Positions 55,620 to 64,000 of a stretch of DNA of 64,000 nt are shown here, piece after piece (position 1 is the first letter of the stretch; the number at the start of each line of letters is the position of its first letter). The position numbers and the translations under genes are program-made. This DNA is from Rhizobium sp. CC-YZS058 (GTDB lineage: Bacteria > Pseudomonadota > Alphaproteobacteria > Rhizobiales > Rhizobiaceae), in assembly GCF_034720595.1 (NCBI RefSeq), contig NZ_JAYESJ010000001.1, forward strand, positions 3,622,001 through 3,686,000, given 5' to 3'. The notes beneath the pieces were generated by a model, which did not search any database, was not told the DNA's origin, and worked only from the letters and a program-made list of their open reading frames with translations.

Positions 55620-58202
55620 CTACTCTTCGGTCGGCACCAGGATCTCGCGCTTGCCGGCATGGTTGGCGGCACCGATGATGCCTTCCTTTTCCATGCGCTC
55701 GATCAGCGAGGCGGCGCGGTTGTAGCCGATCCCCAGGCGACGCTGGACATAGGAGGTGGATGCCTTGCCGTCACGCAGCACGATCGCCACCGCCTGGTCA
55801 TAGGGATCGTCGGACTCGGCGAGATTTCCGGTGCCGGCCGGGCCGCCACCCTCGCCATCCTCGTCCTCGTCTTCGGTGATCGCATCCAGATAATCCGGCG
55901 CGCCCTGGCTCTTCAGATAGGTGACGACCTGCTCCACCTCGTTGTCGGAGACGAAGGGACCATGGACACGCTGGATGCGGCCGCCGCCCGCCATGTAGAG
56001 CATATCGCCCTGGCCCAGCAGCTGCTCGGCCCCCTGCTCGCCGAGGATCGTGCGGCTGTCGATCTTGGAGGTGACCTGGAAGGAAATGCGGGTCGGGAAG
56101 TTGGCCTTGATCGTGCCCGTGATGACATCGACCGAAGGCCGCTGCGTCGCCATGATGACGTGGATGCCGGCGGCACGCGCCATCTGCGCCAACCGCTGCA
56201 CGGCGCCTTCGATATCCTTGCCGGCGACCATCATCAGGTCGGCCATTTCGTCGATGATCACGACGATATAGGGCATCGGCGCCAGGTCGAATTCCTCGGT
56301 CTCGTAGATCGCCTCGCCGGTCTGGCGATCGAACCCGGTCTGCACGGTGCGGCTGATCGTTTCGCCCTTGGCCAGCGCCTGCTCGACGCGCGAATTGAAG
56401 CCGTCGATGTTGCGCACGCCGATCTTCGACATCTTCTTGTAGCGCTCCTCCATCTCCCGCACCGTCCATTTCAGCGCGACGACGGCCTTCTTGGGGTCGG
56501 TGACGACGGGAGAGAGGAGATGCGGGATCCCATCATAGACGGAGAGTTCGAGCATCTTCGGATCGATCATGATCAGGCGGCACTGCTCCGGCGTCATCCG
56601 GTAAAGCAGCGACAGGATCATGGTGTTGATGGCGACCGACTTGCCCGAGCCGGTGGTGCCGGCGACCAGCAGATGCGGCATCTTGGCGATATCGGTAATG
56701 ACCGGCTCGCCGCCGATGGTCTTGCCGAGCGCCATGGCGAGCTTGGCCTTGCTGCCCTCGAAATCCTGGCTGCCGATCAGCTCGCGCAGATAGACCGTCT
56801 CGCGCCGCTGGTTCGGCAGCTCGATGCCGATCGCATTGCGCCCGGGAACGACGGCGACGCGGGCGGCGATCGCGCTCATCGAGCGGGCGATATCATCGGC
56901 GAGGCCGATGACGCGCGAAGACTTGATGCCTGGTGCCGGCTCCAGCTCATAAAGCGTGACGACCGGGCCCGGCCGCACCTGGATGATCTCGCCCTTGACG
57001 CCGAAATCCTCGAGCACGCCTTCCAGCATTCGGGCATTCTGCTCCAGGGCATCGGCGGACAGTGTCGCGTCGCGCACCACGCCCTTTGGCTCGGCGAGGA
57101 ACTCGAGCGGCGGCAGCTCGAAACTGCCGTCGTTCTCCGCAAAGCGCTCGCGCGCCGGGGCCGGCCGCGAAACGGCCTGCGACACACGCGGCTGCACGGG
57201 AATGGAGCGGTTGCGGGATGGCGTGTCGGCCGACAACAGGTCGCGCGGCAGAGCGTCCTCGTCCTCATCCGCGTCGAACGCCTCGTCATCGAAGCCGAGC
57301 GATGGTTCCGCGCGCCGGCGCTCCGGGGCGCCATCGAGCGAAGGCTCGACACGGGGACCGGCCTTGCGGCGGGTCGGCGCGTTCAGCGTGCCGAATTCGT
57401 CGTCGTTGAAATCATAGGGTTCGTCGATCTCGCGCCGTTGGGCACGGCTGGCGGAAAGGCCGAAGAGGCGGCGCATCCGCGCCTTGGTCGTGTAGGTCAG
57501 GTGCGTCAGCGTGCCGGCGAGGAACAGCATCAGCCCGCCCTCGCCCTCGTCCTCGTCCATCTCCTCGCGCACGGTCTTGGCCTTGCCCGGCGCCGGTGCG
57601 GCCGGCGCCTCGTAGAGATCCGGCTCGTCCACCCCGAACAGGCCTGCCGCGAACACGAGGAAGACGATGGCGGGGATGGCGAGGACGACGCCGAGAATGG
57701 TTGCGATGTTCCCGGTTGGGTAGGCGCCGGTGAGGAGGGCCGGCAGGCGCAGGATCATGTCGCCGAACACGCCGCCGAGCCCGTTCGGCAGCGGCCAGGT
57801 CACGGGGGCCGGCACGCAGGCGAGCGAGGCGGAGGCGAGCACCGAGCCTGCAAACCAGGACAAGGCCCGCTTGACGATCTTGTCGAAGGGTTTCGCCCCG
57901 ATCAGCACCAGCGCCCAGGCGACGACCGGCAGGAGCGCCACCACGCTGCCGATGCCGAAGAACTGCATCATCAGATCGGCGAAGATCGCGCCGCCATACC
58001 CCAGGAAATTGGTCGGCGAATCGGCCGTGGCATAGGAGAGGCTGGGGTCCGCGACATTCCAGGTGGAGAGCGCCACCACGGCCAGCATCAACGCCGCAAA
58101 CAGCGCATAGCCGAGGCAGGCCACCGCCTGTCGCCGGACGAAGACCGAAAGGACGAACCGGTCCGAGCCTGTTTCGAATGCCGCCTGATTGCTTCTTGCC
58201 AT
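55620..58202 (-). CDS. ftsK: DNA translocase FtsK
   Basis: Cell-division DNA pump that clears the chromosome terminus; 860 aa. Four to five N-terminal membrane helices (residues 25-200, e.g. [16 protein letters not shown]), a low-complexity linker, then the motor domain: VLGRP-type entry [14 protein letters not shown] region, Walker [17 protein letters not shown], Walker [13 protein letters not shown], and the C-terminal FtsK-gamma winged helix ([20 protein letters not shown]) that reads KOPS. A perfect CtrA-type box lies 62 bases upstream of the start. Confidence 0.97.
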   Translation of the reverse strand: MARSNQAAFETGSDRFVLSVFVRRQAVACLGYALFAALMLAVVALSTWNVADPSLSYATADSPTNFLGYGGAIFADLMMQFFGIGSVVALLPVVAWALVLIGAKPFDKIVKRALSWFAGSVLASASLACVPAPVTWPLPNGLGGVFGDMILRLPALLTGAYPTGNIATILGVVLAIPAIVFLVFAAGLFGVDEPDLYEAPAAPAPGKAKTVREEMDEDEGEGGLMLFLAGTLTHLTYTTKARMRRLFGLSASRAQRREIDEPYDFNDDEFGTLNAPTRRKAGPRVEPSLDGAPERRRAEPSLGFDDEAFDADEDEDALPRDLLSADTPSRNRSIPVQPRVSQAVSRPAPARERFAENDGSFELPPLEFLAEPKGVVRDATLSADALEQNARMLEGVLEDFGVKGEIIQVRPGPVVTLYELEPAPGIKSSRVIGLADDIARSMSAIAARVAVVPGRNAIGIELPNQRRETVYLRELIGSQDFEGSKAKLAMALGKTIGGEPVITDIAKMPHLLVAGTTGSGKSVAINTMILSLLYRMTPEQCRLIMIDPKMLELSVYDGIPHLLSPVVTDPKKAVVALKWTVREMEERYKKMSKIGVRNIDGFNSRVEQALAKGETISRTVQTGFDRQTGEAIYETEEFDLAPMPYIVVIIDEMADLMMVAGKDIEGAVQRLAQMARAAGIHVIMATQRPSVDVITGTIKANFPTRISFQVTSKIDSRTILGEQGAEQLLGQGDMLYMAGGGRIQRVHGPFVSDNEVEQVVTYLKSQGAPDYLDAITEDEDEDGEGGGPAGTGNLAESDDPYDQAVAIVLRDGKASTSYVQRRLGIGYNRAASLIERMEKEGIIGAANHAGKREILVPTEE

Positions 58203-58263
58203 CTGCCTGCTGCCTTGCTTTTGGACGCAGAGCGCCCTTTGGCCGAAGCTTAGGCAGGGAAGG

Positions 58264-58278
58264 TTAAAGCTCTATTAA
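58264..58278. promoter_or_regulatory. Candidate CtrA box upstream of ftsK
   Basis: TTAA-AGCTCTA-TTAA followed by CCAT, a perfect TTAA-N7-TTAA. ftsK is a cell-cycle-controlled gene in related bacteria, which supports the reading. Confidence 0.65.
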
Positions 58279-58324
58279 CCATGCCTGCCGCCGACGGCGC
58301 GAAGCGCGGTGCAAGCAGGAATGG

Positions 58325-58672
58325 TCAGGCGGGATCAGGGGCCAGAAGCGCCTGATCTCCGGCTCCCAGCGCCAGTTGCGCCGCCTTGTTTCTCTCCGGC
58401 ACATCGGCGAGCTTGTACCCGGCCTCCAGAAGCCGCGTCGTATAGATCTTGTTGTAGAGAAAGGCCCAAATGGTGCTGACGATGAACCAGCCGAAGCCGA
58501 TCCCGATCAGACCGGCGACAAAGCCGAGAGCCAACATGCCAAACCCTATCGCAACGTCGCCGCGGAACAACGCCGGGAAGCCGCCAAAGAAGAAGCTGGT
58601 CCAGCTGAATCCGTAATAGCCGGGCTTTTGAACGCCCGTCGTGGGATGCTTGAGGAGAACGGCCGTTGCCAT
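58325..58672 (-). CDS. DUF2628-like small membrane protein
   Basis: 115-aa protein with a soluble N-terminus (ATAVLLKHPTTGVQKPGYYG), the aromatic segment FSWTSFFFGGFPALFRGD typical of DUF2628, and two hydrophobic stretches (FGMLALGFVAGLIGIGFGW; FIVSTIWAFLYN). No function is established. I start at ATG 58672; longer in-frame forms lack the pattern. It lies between ftsK and amtB on the same strand but with a terminator on the amtB side. Confidence 0.75.
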   Translation of the reverse strand: MATAVLLKHPTTGVQKPGYYGFSWTSFFFGGFPALFRGDVAIGFGMLALGFVAGLIGIGFGWFIVSTIWAFLYNKIYTTRLLEAGYKLADVPERNKAAQLALGAGDQALLAPDPA

Positions 58673-58753
58673 AATGGTCTCGTGTCTAGAATCGATCGGC
58701 ATCCGCTCGCTTGACCGCGCATCGGTCAAGTGGCATTTCATTCCTTTAGAATA

Positions 58754-58784
58754 CACAAAAAGAAGAGGCCGGCAATCGCCGGCC
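58754..58784 (-). terminator. Terminator of glnK-amtB
   Basis: Minus-strand GGCCGGC-GATT-GCCGGCC stem-loop followed by TCTTCTTTTT, just after the amtB stop. A good rho-independent signal. Confidence 0.85.
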
Positions 58785-58810
58785 CCGAGCTTTCGCAAAT
58801 AATAAGCGGC

Positions 58811-60256
58811 TTACGAATGGTAGGCCGCTTCGCCGTGGCTGGCGAGGTCGAGACCTTCGCGCTCGGCTTCGACCGGCACCCGCAGACCGACGATGATGTC
58901 GACGATCTTGTAGAGGATGGCGGAGCCGATGCCGGACCACAGGACGGTGACGAGCACGCCCTTGGCCTGAGCGATCACCTGCGTCGCCGTACCGGCATAG
59001 GAGGCTGCGAAGTCGGCGGTCGAATAATCGACAATGCCGGCACCGCCGAGCGCGGGGTTGACGAAGACGCCGGTCAGCAGCGCGCCGATGATGCCGCCGA
59101 TGCCGTGCACACCGAAGACGTCAGCCGTGTCGTCATAGCCGAACTTGTTCTTCACCGTGGAGACGAAGAAGTAGCAGATCGGCGAGACGATGAGGCCCAT
59201 GACGACAGCGCCCATCGGACCGACGAAGCCGGCGGCCGGGGTGATGACGACGAGGCCGGCGACCGCACCCGAGGCGGCACCCAGCATGGAGGCCTTGCCG
59301 CGGGTGAAGGTTTCGGCGATCGACCAGGAAAGGATCGCTGCCGCGGTGGCAACGAAGGTGTTGATCATGGCGAGCGCGGCATAGGCATTGGCTTCGAGGT
59401 TGGAGCCGGCGTTGAAGCCGAACCAGCCGACCCACAGCAGCGAGGTGCCGACCATGGTCAGCGTCATCGAATGCGGGGCCATCATGTCACGGCCGAAGCC
59501 GGTGCGCTTGCCGACCATGATGCAGCCGACGAGGCCGGCGATCCCGGCATTGATGTGCACGACGGTGCCGCCGGCGAAGTCGATCGCGCCGAAGCCGTAG
59601 ATCAGGCCAGCCGGCGCGCTATAGGCGCTCGGACCACCCCAGAACCAGACCATGTGGGCGATCGGGAAGTAGATGAAGGTGAGCCACAGGATGGTGAAGA
59701 GGATGACGGCGGAGAACTTGATGCGCTCGGCGAAGGCACCGATGATCAGGCCGGGGGTGATGGCCGCGAAGGTCATCTGGAAGCAGACGAACACCAGTTC
59801 CGGAATGGCCACACCCTTGGTGAAGCTTTCCGACATGGTGGTGACGTCGACGCCGGCCAGGAACACCTTGGAGAAGCCGCCGACGAAGGAATTGAGGCTG
59901 CCGCCATCAGTGAAGGCGAGCGAATAGCCGTAGACGACCCAGACGACCATGGCGACGGCGGCGATCGTCATCACCTGCATCATGACGGAGAGCATGTTCT
60001 TGGCGCGCACGAGACCGCCATAGAACAGCGCCAGGCCGGGCACGATCATGAGGAGGACGAGCACGGCGGAGAGAAGCATCCAGGTCGTGTCGCCCTTGTC
60101 GACGGTCATCGCCGGCGCAGCGGTGGCAGCGGCCGTGGCGGCCTCAGCGGCGGCAGGTGCCGCCGTATCCTGTGCAAAGGCGACGACCGGCGCGAGGACG
60201 GCTGCCGCAGCAGCGCCCATCCGGGCCAGAGAGGTCGAGAATTTCAGTGATGTCAT
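58811..60256 (-). CDS. amtB: Ammonium transporter AmtB
   Basis: 481-aa ammonium channel. The N-terminus is a cleavable signal (SLARMGAAAAAVLAPVVAFA) followed by an Ala-rich stretch (residues 32-52), then eleven hydrophobic helices: PGLALFYGGLVRAKNMLSVM, FAGGTVVHINAGIAGLVG (pore His) and the twin-His region PAAGFVGPMGAVVMGLIVSP. FGVHGIGGIIGALLTGVF is diagnostic. It follows glnK by 29 bases; the PII protein gates it when nitrogen is sufficient. Confidence 0.96.
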   Translation of the reverse strand: MTSLKFSTSLARMGAAAAAVLAPVVAFAQDTAAPAAAEAATAAATAAPAMTVDKGDTTWMLLSAVLVLLMIVPGLALFYGGLVRAKNMLSVMMQVMTIAAVAMVVWVVYGYSLAFTDGGSLNSFVGGFSKVFLAGVDVTTMSESFTKGVAIPELVFVCFQMTFAAITPGLIIGAFAERIKFSAVILFTILWLTFIYFPIAHMVWFWGGPSAYSAPAGLIYGFGAIDFAGGTVVHINAGIAGLVGCIMVGKRTGFGRDMMAPHSMTLTMVGTSLLWVGWFGFNAGSNLEANAYAALAMINTFVATAAAILSWSIAETFTRGKASMLGAASGAVAGLVVITPAAGFVGPMGAVVMGLIVSPICYFFVSTVKNKFGYDDTADVFGVHGIGGIIGALLTGVFVNPALGGAGIVDYSTADFAASYAGTATQVIAQAKGVLVTVLWSGIGSAILYKIVDIIVGLRVPVEAEREGLDLASHGEAAYHS

Positions 60257-60285
60257 CGAGTAAAGCTCCCTCTTGTGGCCGCGAC

Positions 60286-60789
<504 letters not shown>

Positions 60790-60849
60790 TTAAAAATGCG
60801 CCAGCAAAACTGGTTAGAAATTATGCAAAATGTAGAAAATGCCTATCAA

Positions 60850-61734
60850 TTAGGCAGTTGCCTTTTTCCGAATCAAACCTTCCTGCGCGACGGAGGCGAT
60901 AAGGCGACCGGAGCGATCGAACAGGCTGCCGCGCGTCAGGCCGCGTGCACCGCCAGCGCTGGGGCTATCCTGGCTGTAGAGCAGCCAGTCGTCGAGTCGG
61001 CAGGGCCGGTGGAACCACATGGAATGATCGAGGCTCGCCACCTGCAGGCTGCGGTCGAAGATCGACGTTCCATGCGCATAGAGCGCGGTGTCGAGCAGCG
61101 TCATGTCGGAGAGATAGGCGAGTACGGCCGCCTGCAGGGCGCGATCGTCCGGGACGGCGCCGACGGCCTTGACCCAGACCTGCTGGGCGGGCTCCAGCTT
61201 GTCGCGGGAGAAATAGTGCGTGAGGGAGACCGGGCGGATCTCGATCGGCCGCGGCCGCTCCCAGTAAAGCCGGATGGCCTCGGGCGCCTTGGCGAGAAAC
61301 GCCTCTTTCAGCCCTTTCTCATCGAGCAATTGCTCCGGCGGCACGACATCGGCCATCGGCATCTGGTGCTCGAATCCCTCTTCCTCCACCTGGAAGGAGG
61401 CAGACAGCGCGAAGATCGCCTTGCCGTGCTGGATGGCGACGACCCGCCGGGTGGTGAAGCTGCCGCCATCGCGGATCCGGTCGACATCATAGACGATCGG
61501 CACCGAGGGGTCGCCCGGCCGCATGAAATAGGCATGCAGCGAATGGACGAACCGGTCGGCCGCCACCGTGCGCTGCGCCGCCACCAGCGCCTGGCCGATG
61601 ACCTGCCCGCCGAAAACCCGCTGCCAGCCGACCTGCGGCGAACGGCCGCGGAACAGGTTTTCCTCCAGCTTTTCGAGGTCGAGCGTCGCCAGAAGCACGT
61701 CCATCGGCTGCGCGGTCGCGGTCTGCTCGGGCAT
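60850..61734 (-). CDS. tesB: Acyl-CoA thioesterase II TesB
   Basis: 294-aa double-hotdog thioesterase that hydrolyses acyl-CoA esters. GRSPQVGWQRVFGGQVIGQA, VHSLHAYFMRPGDPSVPIVY (conserved Asp/His), GGSFTTRRVVAIQHGKAIF and the catalytic second-domain DHSMWFHRPCRLDDWLLY with LTRGSLFDRSGRLIASVAQE are the landmarks. GGAGATCACGAG precedes the ATG at 61734. Divergent from the UbiH-type gene. Confidence 0.95.
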   Translation of the reverse strand: MPEQTATAQPMDVLLATLDLEKLEENLFRGRSPQVGWQRVFGGQVIGQALVAAQRTVAADRFVHSLHAYFMRPGDPSVPIVYDVDRIRDGGSFTTRRVVAIQHGKAIFALSASFQVEEEGFEHQMPMADVVPPEQLLDEKGLKEAFLAKAPEAIRLYWERPRPIEIRPVSLTHYFSRDKLEPAQQVWVKAVGAVPDDRALQAAVLAYLSDMTLLDTALYAHGTSIFDRSLQVASLDHSMWFHRPCRLDDWLLYSQDSPSAGGARGLTRGSLFDRSGRLIASVAQEGLIRKKATA

Positions 61735-61799
61735 TCTCGTGATCTCCGGCGGTAGGAAGCGGGCCGCTCATGATCTATATGGATGGCAGAAATGCTCAA

Positions 61800-61871
61800 G
61801 GCCCAGATGACGACTGGGCCCGGATGACGACTGGTCCCGGGTTAACGACAGCTCCTGGATCAACCACAGCG
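61800..61871 (+). repeat. Degenerate 18-bp tandem repeat
   Basis: Four adjacent 18-base units upstream of the UbiH-type gene: GGCCCAGATGACGACTGG, GCCCGGATGACGACTGGT, then two more diverged ones (CCCGGGTTAACGACAGCT, CCTGGATCAACCACAGCG). The first two are nearly identical. The stretch is open in the UbiH frame but lies before the likely start codon. Function unknown. Confidence 0.55.
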
Positions 61872-61898
61872 CTCTGTGTGGAGCAAAGGACGGAACGG

Positions 61899-63125
61899 AT
61901 GATCGATCTTCTTGTGGCAGGCGGCGGCTATGTCGGACTTTCCCTGGCTGTTGCGGTCAAGAAGGCGGCACCGCATCTGTCCGTGACCCTGATCGATGGC
62001 GCACCAGAGGGCGCCTGGAGGGGAGACCAGCGCGCCTCCGCCATTGCCGCGGCCGCAAGCCGCATGCTCTCGGTTCTCGGCATCTGGGAGAGGATCGCGC
62101 CGGAGGCCGAGCCGATCCGTCGCATGGTCATCACCGATTCGCGCACCGCCGATCCGGTCAGGCCCGTTTTCCTGACCTTCGAAGGGGCCCCTGAGACCGG
62201 CGATGCTTCGGCGGAGCCTTTCGCGCATATGGTGCCGAATGTGGCGTTGATCGGCGCGCTGCGCGGCGAAGCCGAAGCGCTCGGCATCACGCTCACGCCC
62301 TCCACCCTTGCTACGGGATTTACGGCGGGCGATCATTCCGTCGTCCTGAAGCTCGCCGATGGGACGACGCTGGAAACGCGTCTACTGGTCGCCTGCGATG
62401 GCGTGCGCTCACGGCTGCGCGACGCCGCGGGCATCCGCACGGTCGCGTTCGACTATGGCCAATCCGGCATCGTCACGACGGTGGAGCACGAGCGCCCGCA
62501 TGAGGGAACGGCGGAGGAGCATTTCCTGCCGGCCGGACCCTTTGCGACGCTGCCCCTGCCCGGCAACCGCTCCTCGCTGGTCTGGACCGAGCGCACCGAG
62601 GATGCAGACCGGCTGATCGCGAGCGACGATCTGATCTTCGAAGCCGAACTGGAGCGACGCTTCGGCCACAAGCTTGGGGCGCTGAAGCTCGTTGGCGGGC
62701 GTCGCGCCTTTCCGCTGGGCCTCACGCTGGCGCGTGACTTCGTCAAGCCGCGCTTTGCGCTCTGCGGCGATGCCGCCCACGGCATTCATCCGATTTCCGG
62801 CCAGGGCCTCAACCTCGGCTTCAAGGATGTTGCCGCGCTGGCGGAAACCATTGTCGAGGCCGACCGGCTGGGGCTCGATATCGGCGCCATCGACGTGCTG
62901 GAGCGCTACCAGATGTGGCGGCGGTTCGACACGGTGCGGATGGGGGTGACGACGGACGTGCTGAACCGCCTGTTCTCGAACGACATCACCCCGGTCAGGG
63001 CGCTGCGCGATTTCGGCCTGGGCCTGGTGGACCGCATGCCGGCGCTGAAAACCTTCTTCATCCGCCAGGCGGCAGGCCTCGCCTCGGACCGAGACCCGCG
63101 CCTTCTCTCCGGAAAGCCGATCTGA
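61899..63125 (+). CDS. UbiH/UbiF/VisC-type FAD monooxygenase
   Basis: 408-aa FAD-dependent hydroxylase of the ubiquinone pathway. The FAD dinucleotide motif is LLVAGGGYVGLSLAVAVKKA; the second FAD motif LLVACDGVRSRLR and the third, FALCGDAAHGIHPISGQGLNLG, are both clear. It is more similar in layout to UbiH-type ring hydroxylases; which ring position it acts on cannot be told. ATG at 61899 has AAAGGACGGA upstream; longer in-frame sequence runs through the tandem repeat and is not homologous. Divergent from tesB. Confidence 0.88.
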   Translation: MIDLLVAGGGYVGLSLAVAVKKAAPHLSVTLIDGAPEGAWRGDQRASAIAAAASRMLSVLGIWERIAPEAEPIRRMVITDSRTADPVRPVFLTFEGAPETGDASAEPFAHMVPNVALIGALRGEAEALGITLTPSTLATGFTAGDHSVVLKLADGTTLETRLLVACDGVRSRLRDAAGIRTVAFDYGQSGIVTTVEHERPHEGTAEEHFLPAGPFATLPLPGNRSSLVWTERTEDADRLIASDDLIFEAELERRFGHKLGALKLVGGRRAFPLGLTLARDFVKPRFALCGDAAHGIHPISGQGLNLGFKDVAALAETIVEADRLGLDIGAIDVLERYQMWRRFDTVRMGVTTDVLNRLFSNDITPVRALRDFGLGLVDRMPALKTFFIRQAAGLASDRDPRLLSGKPI

Positions 63126-63134
63126 ACCGCGGCT

Positions 63135-63323
63135 TCAGTCCTCGATCTTGCGCGCTTCGGAGATCAGCATGATCGGAATGCCGTCCCGAATCGGATAGGC
63201 AAGCCGGGCGCGTTCGGAAACGAGCTCCTGGTCTTCCGGATGATAGCTGAGCCGACCCTTGGTCAGCGGGCAGACGAGAAGCTCCAGAAGCTTGGGATCC
63301 ACCCGCCGCATCCGCTCTTCCAT
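63135..63323 (-). CDS. Trm112/UPF0434 family protein
   Basis: 62-aa small protein of the Trm112-like (UPF0434) family: [20 protein letters not shown] with Cys, and the [18 protein letters not shown] end. In many members four Cys bind zinc; here only one Cys is visible, so zinc binding is doubtful. Such proteins activate methyltransferases in other lineages, but that is only an analogy. GGAGGCGGCC precedes the ATG. It starts 23 bases after the Lon-domain gene on the same strand. Confidence 0.9.
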   Translation of the reverse strand: MEERMRRVDPKLLELLVCPLTKGRLSYHPEDQELVSERARLAYPIRDGIPIMLISEARKIED

Positions 63324-63346
63324 GGCCGCCTCCGTTGTTCCGCGCC

Positions 63347-64000
63347 TTACTGCAGCGTGGTTTCGCCCGTTCCGAAGTCGCGCGCAAGCACGATCTCGGT
63401 AATGGCGATCAGCGTATCGGCCCGCGTCTTCAGATCCGGCGCTTCCAGCAGGGCCTGCTTCTCCGCCGGGCCATAGGGCAGCATCATGGCCATGGAGTTG
63501 ACCAGCATGACATTGCCGGCGCGTTCCACGCTCTCCCAATCGGCTTCCAGCTGGTTGGTGTCGAGATAGGCCTTGAAGGCGGCCAGAAGAGCCTGGCGAT
63601 CGACCTGGGTCTCGTCCTCGCTCGCCGTCAAATCACCCGCGAAGGGGGCGATGTGGAAGCTGCGGTAGCCCTTGACCGTCGGCGCCTCATCGAACAAGCG
63701 GAAGCGGCAGATGCCGGTGAGCGAGGTGATGTAGCGCCCATCCTCCATCTCGGCGAAGGAGGTGATGCGGCCGACGCAGCCGACCTGGCAGAGCGCCGGC
63801 GGCGGCCCGTGCGGCGTCTCGTCGCGGGGTTCCGTCAGAGAGGGCTGGATCATGCCGATCAGGCGGTTGCCGCGCAGCGCGTCGTCGAACATGGCGAGAT
63901 AGCGTGGCTCGAAAATGTTCAACGGCAGCTGCGCGCCCGGGAGCAGGAGCACGCCCGTGAGCGGGAAAACCGGAAGTGTTTCCGGCAGATCCTGCGGCCT
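63347..64000 (-). CDS. LON peptidase N-terminal (substrate-binding) domain protein, partial
   Basis: The first codons lie beyond the right edge; 217 codons are visible. It is an isolated Lon substrate-binding domain without ATPase or protease parts: [60 protein letters not shown] and [13 protein letters not shown]. Stand-alone forms are common in alphaproteobacteria; their role is unknown, possibly binding unfolded proteins. Precedes the Trm112-like gene in a likely two-gene unit. Confidence 0.9.
   Translation of the reverse strand, partial: RPQDLPETLPVFPLTGVLLLPGAQLPLNIFEPRYLAMFDDALRGNRLIGMIQPSLTEPRDETPHGPPPALCQVGCVGRITSFAEMEDGRYITSLTGICRFRLFDEAPTVKGYRSFHIAPFAGDLTASEDETQVDRQALLAAFKAYLDTNQLEADWESVERAGNVMLVNSMAMMLPYGPAEKQALLEAPDLKTRADTLIAITEIVLARDFGTGETTLQ

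Noticed and set aside
55608..58253. 881-codon open frame antisense to ftsK
   Set aside because: Low-complexity Arg/Ala/Asp/Gly translation opposite a textbook FtsK; a coding-strand shadow.
60790..60825. NtrC sites upstream of glnK (TGCGCCA ... TGGTTAG)
   Set aside because: The half-sites are spaced by too many bases compared with the NtrC consensus; too weak to annotate.

Overview
This is 64 kb of high-GC chromosomal DNA from an alphaproteobacterium of the Rhizobiales, most likely Rhizobiaceae (Rhizobium, Agrobacterium, Sinorhizobium or a relative). The pointers are a glpR-glpD-glpS-glpT-glpP glycerol locus, the hemC-hemD-mitofilin-hemY block, an Omp19-like inhibitor lipoprotein, sdhCDAB ... 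zapE-mdh-sucC-sucD-sucA-sucB ... lpdA, ftsK-lolA-xth, glnK-amtB, and two candidate CtrA boxes. Nearly all of it is dense, intact core metabolism. I see no rRNA, tRNA, insertion sequence, phage gene or CRISPR array.

Layout. 1-5083 (minus): glycerol uptake and catabolism under a DeoR repressor; the transporter runs off the left edge. 5213-6894: an SDR oxidoreductase translationally coupled to a LysR regulator. 7023-13870: NAD-dependent molybdenum formate dehydrogenase operon fdsGBACD, with a reversed hicA-hicB toxin-antitoxin module lodged between fdsB and fdsA; hicA carries a one-base frameshift. 14000-21823: a catabolic cluster of unknown substrate (2-oxoglutarate dioxygenase, LysR, FMN hydroxyacid dehydrogenase, HisC-like aminotransferase, HutC-type GntR, polar amino-acid ABC importer) with three similar candidate operators. 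21925-24193: yggT, an MFS exporter, a TerB-like protein. 24323-29416 (minus): hemC, hemD, a mitofilin-like membrane protein and the TPR protein HemY. 29477-33656: tsaD-gpsA-yciI-EVE-methyltransferase, then a convergent, overlapping secreted protein.

33950-51272 is the TCA-cycle superlocus: sdhCDA, an orphan antitoxin-like gene, sdhB, an Omp19-like lipoprotein, zapE, mdh, sucC, sucD, sucA, sucB, four accessory genes and lpdA. It codes for succinate dehydrogenase, malate dehydrogenase, succinyl-CoA synthetase and the complete 2-oxoglutarate dehydrogenase complex. 51379-64000: cytochrome b561, an L,D-transpeptidase-like protein, a CenR-like response regulator with a stand-alone cyclic-nucleotide-binding protein, xth, lolA, ftsK, a DUF2628-like protein, amtB and glnK behind a likely sigma-54 promoter, tesB, a UbiH-type hydroxylase, a Trm112-like protein, and a Lon-substrate-binding-domain protein cut by the right edge.

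The best candidates for something undescribed are the 14.0-21.8 kb cluster with its repeated operator-like sites, the two toxin-antitoxin-type insertions inside core operons (fds and sdh), and the complementary loss of ATPase motifs in the paired glycerol-transporter ATPases. All functions are inferred from reading the sequence; no database search was run.
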